Of a stretch of DNA of 64,000 nucleotides, positions 8,116 through 15,818 are shown one piece after another. Position 1 is the first letter of the stretch, and every line of letters begins with the position of its first letter. The stretch is from RUG12461 sp045661345 (GTDB lineage: Bacteria > Bacillota > Clostridia > Lachnospirales > Lachnospiraceae): assembly GCA_045661345.1 (NCBI GenBank), contig JAZRFM010000018.1, forward strand, positions 13,346 to 77,345. Direction: 5' to 3'. Made by a program: the position numbers and the translations under genes. A model generated the notes under the pieces. That model was not told the origin of the DNA. It was given only the letters and a program-made list of their open reading frames with translations, and did not search any database.

Positions 8116-8142
8116 GGAAGAAATTTTAAGAAAAGGAGAGCT

Positions 8143-9429
8143 ATGAAAATGAGCGATTACAGATTTGAAACCTTGCAGTTGCATGTGGGACAGGAACAGG
8201 CGGATCCGGTGACGGACGCGCGAGCGGTACCGATCTACCAGACGACCTCTTATGTGTTTCATAACAGCAAACACGCGGCCGATCGTTTCGGACTGGCAGA
8301 CCCCGGCAACATCTACGGCAGACTGACCAACACCACCCAGGATGTTCTGGAGCAGAGACTTGCCGCATTGGAAGGCGGCAGCGCAGCACTCGCGGTTTCT
8401 GCCGGTGCGGCGGCCATCACTTACACCATCGAAGCACTTGCGGCAAACGGCGGACATATCGTCGCTCAGAAGACGATCTATGGCGGGACTTACAATCTCC
8501 TGGCGCACACCCTTCCCCTGTACGGCATTCGTACAACCTTCGTAGACATCCACAACCTTTCGGAGGTGGAGAGCGCGATTGAAGCGGATACCCGGGCGAT
8601 TTTCCTGGAGACTCTCGGCAACCCGAACAGTGATATCCCGGATATTGATGCCGTGTCTGCACTGGCCCATGGGAAAGGGATCCCGGTGGTGATCGACAAC
8701 ACCTTCGGCACGCCGTTTTTGATCCGTCCCATCGAGCATGGCGCGGATATCGTGGTTCATTCCGCGACGAAGTTCATCGGTGGACACGGGACGACCCTTG
8801 GTGGTATTATCGTGGAGTCCGGGAAATTTGACTGGAAGGCAAGCGGGAAGTATCCGAACATCGCAGCGGCGAACCCGAGTTATCATGGCGTTTCCTTTGC
8901 GGATGTGGCGGGACCGGCAGCATTTGTGACCTATATCCGTGCGATCCTGCTGCGGGATACCGGCGCGACGATTTCTCCCTTCAACGCATTCCTGCTGCTG
9001 CAGGGTGTGGAGACCCTTTCCCTCAGACTGGAAAGACATGCGGAGAATACCGCGAAGGTGGTTTCTTTCTTGAAGAACCATCCCAAGGTGGAAAAGGTGA
9101 ATCATCCCTCCCTTCCGGAGCATCCGGATCATGCGCTGTATCAGAAATATTTCCCCAACGGCGGCGGTTCCATCTTCACCTTTGATGTCAAAGGCGGCAA
9201 GGAGGAGGCCTGGAAATTCATCGATGCGCTGGAGATCTTCTCTCTGCTGGCAAACGTGGCGGATGTCAAGAGCCTCGTGATCCATCCGGCATCCACGACC
9301 CATTCCCAGCTCTCGGAGGCGGAGTTGAATGAGCAGGGGATCCACCAGAACACCATCCGTCTTTCCATCGGCACGGAGCATATCGACGACATACTGGCAG
9401 ACCTGGAGAAAGGGTTTGCGGCAATCTGA
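8143..9429 (+). CDS. metY: O-acetylhomoserine aminocarboxypropyltransferase (sulfhydrylase)
   Basis: A 428-residue Cys/Met-metabolism PLP enzyme, most like the MetY type that makes homocysteine (or methionine) from O-acetylhomoserine and sulfide or methanethiol. Motifs: YQTTSYVF and IYGRLTNTTQ near the N-terminus, the PLP-lysine segment HSATKFIGGHGTTLGG near 205, and the C-terminal RLSIGTEHIDDI. Length (about 430, with the long insertion after the lysine) fits MetY better than cystathionine lyases. AAAGGAGAG precedes the ATG. It sits with cysK behind a copy of the desulfurase operator, so uptake of sulfide into amino acids and Fe-S assembly appear jointly regulated. Confidence 0.9.
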   Translation: MKMSDYRFETLQLHVGQEQADPVTDARAVPIYQTTSYVFHNSKHAADRFGLADPGNIYGRLTNTTQDVLEQRLAALEGGSAALAVSAGAAAITYTIEALAANGGHIVAQKTIYGGTYNLLAHTLPLYGIRTTFVDIHNLSEVESAIEADTRAIFLETLGNPNSDIPDIDAVSALAHGKGIPVVIDNTFGTPFLIRPIEHGADIVVHSATKFIGGHGTTLGGIIVESGKFDWKASGKYPNIAAANPSYHGVSFADVAGPAAFVTYIRAILLRDTGATISPFNAFLLLQGVETLSLRLERHAENTAKVVSFLKNHPKVEKVNHPSLPEHPDHALYQKYFPNGGGSIFTFDVKGGKEEAWKFIDALEIFSLLANVADVKSLVIHPASTTHSQLSEAELNEQGIHQNTIRLSIGTEHIDDILADLEKGFAAI

Positions 9430-9457
9430 AGAGACACTTGGACAGGAGGAAAAAACA

Positions 9458-10390
9458 ATGGCGAATATCTATAAAGGGACACTGGGACTTGTAGGAAATA
9501 CCCCTCTCGTAGAGGTGGCAAATATTGAAAAAGAGCTTTCACTGAAGGCCACCGTGCTTGTGAAGCTGGAATACTTTAACCCGGCCGGCAGCGTTAAGGA
9601 CCGGATCGCAAAAGCGATGATCGAGGATGCGGAGGAGAGAGGTCTCCTGAAGGAAGGCTCGGTCATCATCGAACCGACCTCCGGAAACACCGGCATCGGG
9701 CTGGCATCCATCGCGGCAGCAAAGGGGTATCGTATCATTCTGACGATGCCGGAGACCATGAGCGTCGAGAGAAGAAGCATTCTGCAGGCCTATGGTGCGG
9801 AGATTGTCCTGACCGAAGGCGCAAAGGGTATGAAGGGAGCCATCGCAAAAGCAGAGGAGCTTTCCAAAGAGATTCCGAACTCCTTTATCCCGGGACAGTT
9901 TGTGAACCCCGCGAACCCGGCGATCCACAAAGCAACCACAGGCCCGGAGATCTGGAAGGATACGGACGGCAAGGTAGACATCTTTATCGCAGGTGTGGGT
10001 ACGGGCGGTACCGTGACGGGAGCCGGAGAGTATCTGAAGGAGCAGAAATCCGACATCAAAATCGTAGCGCTGGAGCCGGAGGATTCCCCGGTGCTTTCCG
10101 AAGGAAAGGCTGGTGCGCATAAGATCCAGGGTATCGGCGCCGGCTTTGTACCGGATGTGCTGAATACGAAGATCTATGACGAGATCTTCAAGGCTTCCAA
10201 CGATGACGCGTTTGCCACGGCCAAGCTCCTTGCCAAAAAGGAGGGGATATCTGTGGGGATCTCTTCCGGAGCCGCGTTGTTTGCCGCCATTTCCTATGCG
10301 AAGAAGCCGGAAAACGAAGGAAAGGTCATCGTGGCGCTTCTCCCGGACAGCGGTGACAGATATTATTCCACCGCCTTGTTTACCAACTGA
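9458..10390 (+). CDS. cysK: Cysteine synthase A (O-acetylserine sulfhydrylase)
   Basis: A 310-residue PLP enzyme that makes cysteine from O-acetylserine and sulfide. The ATG at 9458 follows GGAGGAAAAAAC and gives the expected start MANIYKG. Motifs: PLP lysine in NPAGSVKDRIA near 42, PTSGNTGIGLA near 70, the GTGGTVTGAG phosphate loop near 178, and ISSGAALFAA near 265. Only 28 bases separate it from metY, so the two form an operon, ended by the terminator downstream. Confidence 0.96.
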   Translation: MANIYKGTLGLVGNTPLVEVANIEKELSLKATVLVKLEYFNPAGSVKDRIAKAMIEDAEERGLLKEGSVIIEPTSGNTGIGLASIAAAKGYRIILTMPETMSVERRSILQAYGAEIVLTEGAKGMKGAIAKAEELSKEIPNSFIPGQFVNPANPAIHKATTGPEIWKDTDGKVDIFIAGVGTGGTVTGAGEYLKEQKSDIKIVALEPEDSPVLSEGKAGAHKIQGIGAGFVPDVLNTKIYDEIFKASNDDAFATAKLLAKKEGISVGISSGAALFAAISYAKKPENEGKVIVALLPDSGDRYYSTALFTN

Positions 10391-10440
10391 AGGGTGCGCT
10401 GATTTCGGCGTATCCGGTATTTGAAAAAAGCTGTTTGAGA

Positions 10441-10473
10441 AAAACTCCCGGTCTGAAGTCAGGGAGTTTTTTG
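10441..10473 (+). terminator. Rho-independent terminator after cysK
   Basis: AAAACTCCC and GGGAGTTTT pair across a 12-base loop, followed by a run of T. It ends the sulfur operon. Confidence 0.85.
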
Positions 10474-10540
10474 TTGAACAAAAGGTGCTTTGCGGGTATA
10501 ATTCTTGGCATGAGAAGCAGTGGAAAGGATTTGCCATTTT

Positions 10541-12307
10541 ATGCTGGTTAGACGTGTCTATTCGCAATCGTTGCTGGTATTGATCCTGTCGTCGATGATC
10601 AGTATGCTGGGAGCGCTGGTGGACGGCATGGTGATCGGAAACATGCTGGGAGATGATGCCATTGCGGCATACGGATACGCACTGCCCCTGACTGTTTTGA
10701 TCACGGGGATCGCTTATGCGATTTCAGGCGGCGGCCAGGCGCTATGCGGGAAAGCAATCGGCAAGGGCGATCAGAAGGAGGCCGACCGCTATTTCACGGC
10801 GGTGATCTTTGCTTCGGTGGTGTTCGGACTTCTTGTGACGGTTCTCTGCATTCTGCTGGTGGATCCCGTCAGTGTGCTGCTGGGTGCACCGAGGAGCGAG
10901 GCGGAGATCTTTTCCCAAACGAAGGCATATCTGCTCGGATACCTCCCTTGTTCTGCGTTTAATATGCTGACTCTTTCCCTGTCCTCCTTTATGCATCTGG
11001 AGAACGCGCAGCGCCGGGCGGTTTCCGCGGCTGTCATCGGAACCATCGTGAATATTATCGGTGATTTTATGGCGTTACGTCTGTTTCATGGCGGCCTCTT
11101 CGAAATCGCCATCGCCACCACCGTTTCCTATGCAGTCATGACACTGGTGCTGCTTTTGTATTATACCGGCAGGGAGCGGGTGCTTCATTTTAACAGGAGC
11201 GGGGTGAGCCTTCGCAGGGTCGGGAGGCTTTTTCTGTTCGGACTTCCCTCCGCGGATATCCAGATTTGCTCGGTGTTCCGGTCGGTCTTCCTGAACCGCC
11301 TGCTCTTTTTTATCGCGGCGGAAGGAGCGGTGTCTGCCTTCTCCATCCGTATGTCCATGTACAATCTTTACGGATCGATTGTGATTGGATTCGGTCTTGC
11401 GACGCTTCTGGTGGGGAGCTTTTTTATCGGGGAGGAAAACACGGACGCGATCCGGCAGCTGCTGAAGAGTGCCCTGCAGCTTGGTGTCTTTGTGACCGCG
11501 GTTCTGTGCCTGTTTGTCTGGATCGTTGCCCCGGTGTTCGTTGACCTGTATACGAATGATCCGGAAGTCATGCAGATGGCGATCTCCTCGATCCGCTGGT
11601 TTGCATTGAGTCTGCCCCTGTTTGTGGTGAATTCCATTCTGGCAAAGTATTATCAGGCCATGAACATGGGATGGCTGTCCCACCTGATCACGATACTGGA
11701 AAACCTGATCTATGTCTGCCTGTTCGCGCTGATCCTCGGACTCCGTTTCTCCACGGACGGTGTCTGGATCGCGTTTGTAGTGACAGAGGCTGTGACACTT
11801 CTGACCATCCTGGTGGTTGTCATGGTGCGACGCAGGCGTTTTCCGCGGGCGCTTCTGGACTGGATGCTGCTGCCGGAGGGCTTCGGTATTCCGGCGGAGC
11901 AGGCGCTGATCACGGAATGCCGCGTGAAAGAGGATGTCACGAAGGTGGCGCAGAATGTGACCGATTTTCTGATGGCGCACGGGGAGACAGAGCACCAGGC
12001 AAACCGGCTGTGTCTTTGTACGGAAGAGCTGATGATGAACAGCTTCCAATATGTGCAAAAGCCCCATCGCCCCCACAGCGTTTATCTGATGCTTCTTCAG
12101 AAGCAGGAGGAGTGGCTGCTGTGCATCCGTGATCTCGGGAAAAGCTTTGATCCGAAGGAATGGCTGGCCTATCATGAAGGGTCGGTGGACCATCTGGGAC
12201 TTACCCTGGTGAGGGCGGCCGGGGATGATATCACATTTCTTCATACACTGACCATGAATCAGATCACCATTCATTTGAAAAAAGAAGGAGGAAGGATCCG
12301 TCTATGA
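10541..12307 (+). CDS. MATE-type transporter fused to a HATPase (anti-sigma-like) domain
   Basis: A 588-residue protein; the ATG at 10541 is preferred over an upstream GTG because AAAGGAT lies 8 bases before it. Residues 1-440 are a MATE transporter (about 12 spans; VDGMVIGNMLGDDAIAAYG near the start is typical). Residues about 455-588 form a GHKL ATPase domain: CTEELMMNSFQYV is the N-box, IRDLGKSFDP the ATP-binding D-box, and HLGLTLVRAAGDD the third box. This resembles the serine-kinase/anti-sigma (RsbW-like) group rather than sensor kinases; no HisKA domain is present. The stop overlaps the next gene (ATGA). Fusion suggests that transport or regulation is tied to ATP binding or to a partner protein. 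Confidence 0.88.
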   Translation: MLVRRVYSQSLLVLILSSMISMLGALVDGMVIGNMLGDDAIAAYGYALPLTVLITGIAYAISGGGQALCGKAIGKGDQKEADRYFTAVIFASVVFGLLVTVLCILLVDPVSVLLGAPRSEAEIFSQTKAYLLGYLPCSAFNMLTLSLSSFMHLENAQRRAVSAAVIGTIVNIIGDFMALRLFHGGLFEIAIATTVSYAVMTLVLLLYYTGRERVLHFNRSGVSLRRVGRLFLFGLPSADIQICSVFRSVFLNRLLFFIAAEGAVSAFSIRMSMYNLYGSIVIGFGLATLLVGSFFIGEENTDAIRQLLKSALQLGVFVTAVLCLFVWIVAPVFVDLYTNDPEVMQMAISSIRWFALSLPLFVVNSILAKYYQAMNMGWLSHLITILENLIYVCLFALILGLRFSTDGVWIAFVVTEAVTLLTILVVVMVRRRRFPRALLDWMLLPEGFGIPAEQALITECRVKEDVTKVAQNVTDFLMAHGETEHQANRLCLCTEELMMNSFQYVQKPHRPHSVYLMLLQKQEEWLLCIRDLGKSFDPKEWLAYHEGSVDHLGLTLVRAAGDDITFLHTLTMNQITIHLKKEGGRIRL

Positions 12308-13089
12308 GTAGAAGAATTGACATCAACACCTGTGTCTTCGGGGTGGAGAAAATGGAAAAGGTACCGGCCTATGCCGAAGCCTATGGGGACAAAATAGGAT
12401 TCGAGATCCTTGCCATGTTTGATCTGCCGGAATTTGAAGAGGAGCTGAAGGCGTACCTTCCGGTGTTTTCGGCTTCCCCCGTTTCCTTTCACGGACCGGT
12501 GTTTCAGGCAGAGCATTCCGCAAAGCGCGGGACAAAAGAGTATGAGGAAACCATGTGGCATGTGAAAAAGACTTATGAATATGCCAAAATCCTGCACGGC
12601 AGTCATTTCACCATGCATCTCAATAACTGCGAGGTGTTCCCGGAAAAAAGGGACGAGATGCTGCGAAAAGCACTGGAGAACTACCGGGAGCTCTCGGACA
12701 TGTTCGGCGCCATCGGCTGTCACATCTATGTTGAAAACACCGGGACGCTCCGGCAGAAGAACGTGCTGCTGGATCAGCAGGAATTTGTGGATCTCTGCCG
12801 GCAGCAGAACTTTGAGGTGCTGATCGATATTGGACATGCCCATGCCAACGGCTGGGATCTATACCGGCTGATTGATGACCTGGCACCGCAGATCAGGGCG
12901 TATCACCTTCATAATAATGACGGCAGCAGAGACCTCCATAACCGGCTGCACGAAGGCACCATGGATTTCGACGGTGTACTGCGGCACCTTCGGGAGAAAA
13001 CACCGGATGCGGATGAGATCATCGAGTATATCCGCACGGAGCAGGAGGGAGCCGGCCTCAGGGAGGACATAGAGGAGCTTCTGCGATGA
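12304..13089 (+). CDS. Sugar phosphate isomerase/epimerase-like TIM barrel
   Basis: A 261-residue AP-endonuclease-2-type TIM barrel. Metal-ligand motifs are visible: FTMHLNN near 100, YVENTGTLR near 142, LIDIGHAHANG near 175, and HLHNNDGSRDLHNRLHEG near 202. Such proteins include xylose isomerase-like and inosose dehydratase-like enzymes; the substrate is unclear. It is translationally coupled on both sides (ATGA overlaps). Confidence 0.85.
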   Translation: MSRRIDINTCVFGVEKMEKVPAYAEAYGDKIGFEILAMFDLPEFEEELKAYLPVFSASPVSFHGPVFQAEHSAKRGTKEYEETMWHVKKTYEYAKILHGSHFTMHLNNCEVFPEKRDEMLRKALENYRELSDMFGAIGCHIYVENTGTLRQKNVLLDQQEFVDLCRQQNFEVLIDIGHAHANGWDLYRLIDDLAPQIRAYHLHNNDGSRDLHNRLHEGTMDFDGVLRHLREKTPDADEIIEYIRTEQEGAGLREDIEELLR

Positions 13090-13640
13090 ACCGGAATCAG
13101 GATGGGTACAAGGCCTGGAAACAGACGGATCCGGCCTTCAATGAAAAGGAAGCCTGGACAAAAGACCGGTTTCCCCGTGCGCATTATCACTATCTGCGTG
13201 ATACCGGGTGCCTTTTGACGTCTCTGGCCATCATGCTGCGGCATTTCGGAATTGAAAAGGAGACGGATGAGCGGAAATTCAATCCCTGGATTCTGCATGA
13301 AAGACTGCTGGCGGCAGGGGTGTATGATGAGGTGGCGGATCTTTGTCTGCAAAGAGTCCACAGACTCTACCCGATTGAATACTGCGGGAGCATTCCCTAT
13401 TCCGGGGAAACGCTGCAGCGCATTGCGGGATCCGGGGAGCCCTTTTTAATCGCCGTGCCGGGGCAGCTTGCACCCCGACATTTTATCGCGCCGGATCATC
13501 CGGAGGGAGACACCTTTACGGTTTTTGACCCGGACAGCGGGAAGCGTTCTCTGGAGGAATACCCTTCCGTTCTGGAGCTTCGTATCTTCTGGACTCCCCA
13601 AAGCGGAGCGCCTTTGGGAAACAGAACCGTAATCCGGTAA
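13086..13640 (+). CDS. Stand-alone C39-like cysteine protease-fold protein with intact triad
   Basis: A 184-residue papain-like protein of the C39_2 type. DTGCLLTSLAIML at 39-51 supplies the nucleophile Cys42 (family pattern GCxxTSLAM), APRHFIAP gives His132, and VFDPDSG gives Asp148 or Asp150. No signal peptide or membrane span is seen, so it should be cytoplasmic. It overlaps the isomerase gene by 4 bases and lies 11 bases before an ABC exporter whose own C39 domain has lost these residues, which suggests a processing role in the same system. Alternatively it may be a cell-wall or bacteriocin-like hydrolase without export signal. Confidence 0.7.
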   Translation: MNRNQDGYKAWKQTDPAFNEKEAWTKDRFPRAHYHYLRDTGCLLTSLAIMLRHFGIEKETDERKFNPWILHERLLAAGVYDEVADLCLQRVHRLYPIEYCGSIPYSGETLQRIAGSGEPFLIAVPGQLAPRHFIAPDHPEGDTFTVFDPDSGKRSLEEYPSVLELRIFWTPQSGAPLGNRTVIR

Positions 13641-13651
13641 AGGAGTGACCT

Positions 13652-15805
13652 ATGCATAGACAGATCAAAACCATTCTTTCGCCGCAGGCATCCGAATACG
13701 GATCAGCCTGTCTCGCCATGCTGTTATCCTATTATGGCGTGCAGATCTCTTTGTTCCGTTCGTCTCAGGCCTGCCTCATCACCCGCGACGGCTGTACATT
13801 TGAACAGCTGCGGGACGGTGCTGCCATGCTGGGTGTCTCAGCGGAGATTACACAGGCGCCGTTTTCCCAGGCCCCCAAAAGAACCGTGCCCTGCATCGTG
13901 ACGCTTGACGAGGAATACGCGGTGCTGGAACGTCTGACAAGCAGAACCGCCCGGATCGTTTCCCCCGGCTGGGGGCGCGCGAAAATGAGCCGGCAGGAGT
14001 TTGAGAAAAAGCGCGGGGAAGAAGTACTGTTTGTGCAGGAGCAGGGGCTAGACCAGACCCGCAGTCAAAAGAGGTCTTCTGTCATACGCTATGCCGGGAG
14101 TCTTCTTTCCGGAAAGCAGTGGATAGATCTGATTGTATACACGCTGATTCTCCTTGGGATCTGTGCCCTGCTGGTGATGATCCCGCGGGTCTCCAGCACC
14201 ATTACGGATCTTATCTATTCCCAGAAGGTGGCGGCAACCAATCCGGAAATCTCGTTGTCCATGATGGAAACCGTGGTTCTGCTGGTCGTTCTGATCGTCC
14301 TGGAAATAGTCTCAGTTCCGGTTTTTGCAAAGTTTTCCGAGAGGGTTTCCACGAACAGCCGGAAGGGCTTTTTGTGGTCCGCCCTCAACCTGCCCATGGA
14401 CTTTTATCAGATCCGGTCAGATGGATACTTTATGGAGAGCGCCGGGCAGGTACGGGAGCTGGGATATTTCCTTTCGAAACAGGTTGTGGATGTGCTGCTG
14501 AAGCCGATACTCGCCGTCATCCTGCTGATTGCGATGGCTACGGTATCCCTGCCCTGTACCCTTGTGGTCGCTGCCTCTATACTGGTGATCGGAGCGACCT
14601 GTGTGCTTACCTCGCGCTTTGTGGATCAGAAGGGGAGAGCGGTATTTCAATCCCAGTGCAGGGAGAGCGGTTTTTTGATGGAGGGAATGAAAGCAATCCG
14701 CAGTATCCGCAATTCCGGATCCGAGTTTATTTTTTTCCGCGATTATGTAGGACTGAACCGTTCTTCCGCACAAAAGCTGAGACCTTTTAAGGGAATGCAG
14801 AATGTCTTCAACATTTTGCCCAGTTCCATCAGCAACCTCACGAAGCTGGTGCTGATTCTGGTAGGTGTCTTCTGCATATACAGGGGGACGCTTACGAGTG
14901 GAGGACTGATCTATGTGCACGGGGTTTGCTGCATCGTGCAGGGCTATATCAGTCTGGCCATCTATTCCAGTCAGACCCTGATGAGCATGAAATACAAGAT
15001 GGAGAACATCCAGGAGATCTGTGAGTCGAAGGAAGAAAAAGCTCCTGCAAAAATGGCCGTTTCAGACGGGACGGAATACGAGAAGCTGAAGGGGCAGATC
15101 CGGATCGAGCATCTCGATTTCGGATACAACCGGTTCGGAGACAGGATCCTGAAGGATATCAATATGGAGATTCAGGCGGGCAGCAGCGTTGCCATCGTCG
15201 GCGCATCCGGCAGCGGCAAGACCACCTTGAAGAAACTGATCTGCGGCAGATATGAGCCCTGGAAGGGGCGGATTCTGTATGACGGCATGGACGGCAAGGA
15301 TGTGCCGGAGCCTGTTCTTACAAATTCCATTGCTTCGGTGGATCAGCAGATCATTCTGTTTGGCGACAATGTCATGAACAATATCAAGATGTGGGACGCG
15401 ACCCAGCTGGATGCGGATGCAATCCTGGCGGCGTGGGATTCGGAGATTCACGAGGAGATTATTGCTCGGGAGGGCGGATACAAATCCGCCATTGCAGAAG
15501 ACGGGGATAATTATTCCGGCGGCCAGCGCCAGCGGATCGAGATCGCGCGGGCGCTTTCCGTGGATCCCACCATTCTTGTGATGGATGAAGCGACCAGTGC
15601 GCTGGATACCGTTGTGGAAAAACGCATTGTGGAGCATGTGAAGAACAGAGGCATTACCACGATTGTGGTGGCGCACCGTCTGTCCACCATCCGGGAGTGC
15701 GACTGCATTTATGTCATGGATCAGGGACAGATTGTAAACCACGGTACCCATGAGACTCTGATGCAGACCTGCGAGCTTTACCGGAAGCTTGTGACACTGG
15801 AGTGA
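13652..15805 (+). CDS. NHLM-type ABC exporter with degenerate C39 domain
   Basis: A 717-residue exporter. Residues 1-130 align with the C39 leader peptidase domain, but SEYGSACLAM has Tyr16 where the nucleophile Cys is expected (ECGAASLAM in active members); the histidine position (NHFVVLEG) reads EEYAVLER and the aspartate position (NDP) reads VSP. Residues about 150-440 hold the membrane domain. The C-terminal nucleotide-binding domain is complete: Walker A GASGSGKTT near 515, signature YSGGQRQRIE, Walker B ILVMDEATSALD, and the switch histidine in AHRLST. The next gene is its probable heterodimer partner. In known NHLM/NHLP systems such pairs export peptides; here no precursor gene is adjacent. 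Confidence 0.88.
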   Translation: MHRQIKTILSPQASEYGSACLAMLLSYYGVQISLFRSSQACLITRDGCTFEQLRDGAAMLGVSAEITQAPFSQAPKRTVPCIVTLDEEYAVLERLTSRTARIVSPGWGRAKMSRQEFEKKRGEEVLFVQEQGLDQTRSQKRSSVIRYAGSLLSGKQWIDLIVYTLILLGICALLVMIPRVSSTITDLIYSQKVAATNPEISLSMMETVVLLVVLIVLEIVSVPVFAKFSERVSTNSRKGFLWSALNLPMDFYQIRSDGYFMESAGQVRELGYFLSKQVVDVLLKPILAVILLIAMATVSLPCTLVVAASILVIGATCVLTSRFVDQKGRAVFQSQCRESGFLMEGMKAIRSIRNSGSEFIFFRDYVGLNRSSAQKLRPFKGMQNVFNILPSSISNLTKLVLILVGVFCIYRGTLTSGGLIYVHGVCCIVQGYISLAIYSSQTLMSMKYKMENIQEICESKEEKAPAKMAVSDGTEYEKLKGQIRIEHLDFGYNRFGDRILKDINMEIQAGSSVAIVGASGSGKTTLKKLICGRYEPWKGRILYDGMDGKDVPEPVLTNSIASVDQQIILFGDNVMNNIKMWDATQLDADAILAAWDSEIHEEIIAREGGYKSAIAEDGDNYSGGQRQRIEIARALSVDPTILVMDEATSALDTVVEKRIVEHVKNRGITTIVVAHRLSTIRECDCIYVMDQGQIVNHGTHETLMQTCELYRKLVTLE

Positions 15806-15818
15806 AAGAGGCGAGCCT

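Noticed and set aside
8081..8142. S-box (SAM) riboswitch before metY
   Set aside because: The leader between promoter and start is under 30 bases, too short for a riboswitch.
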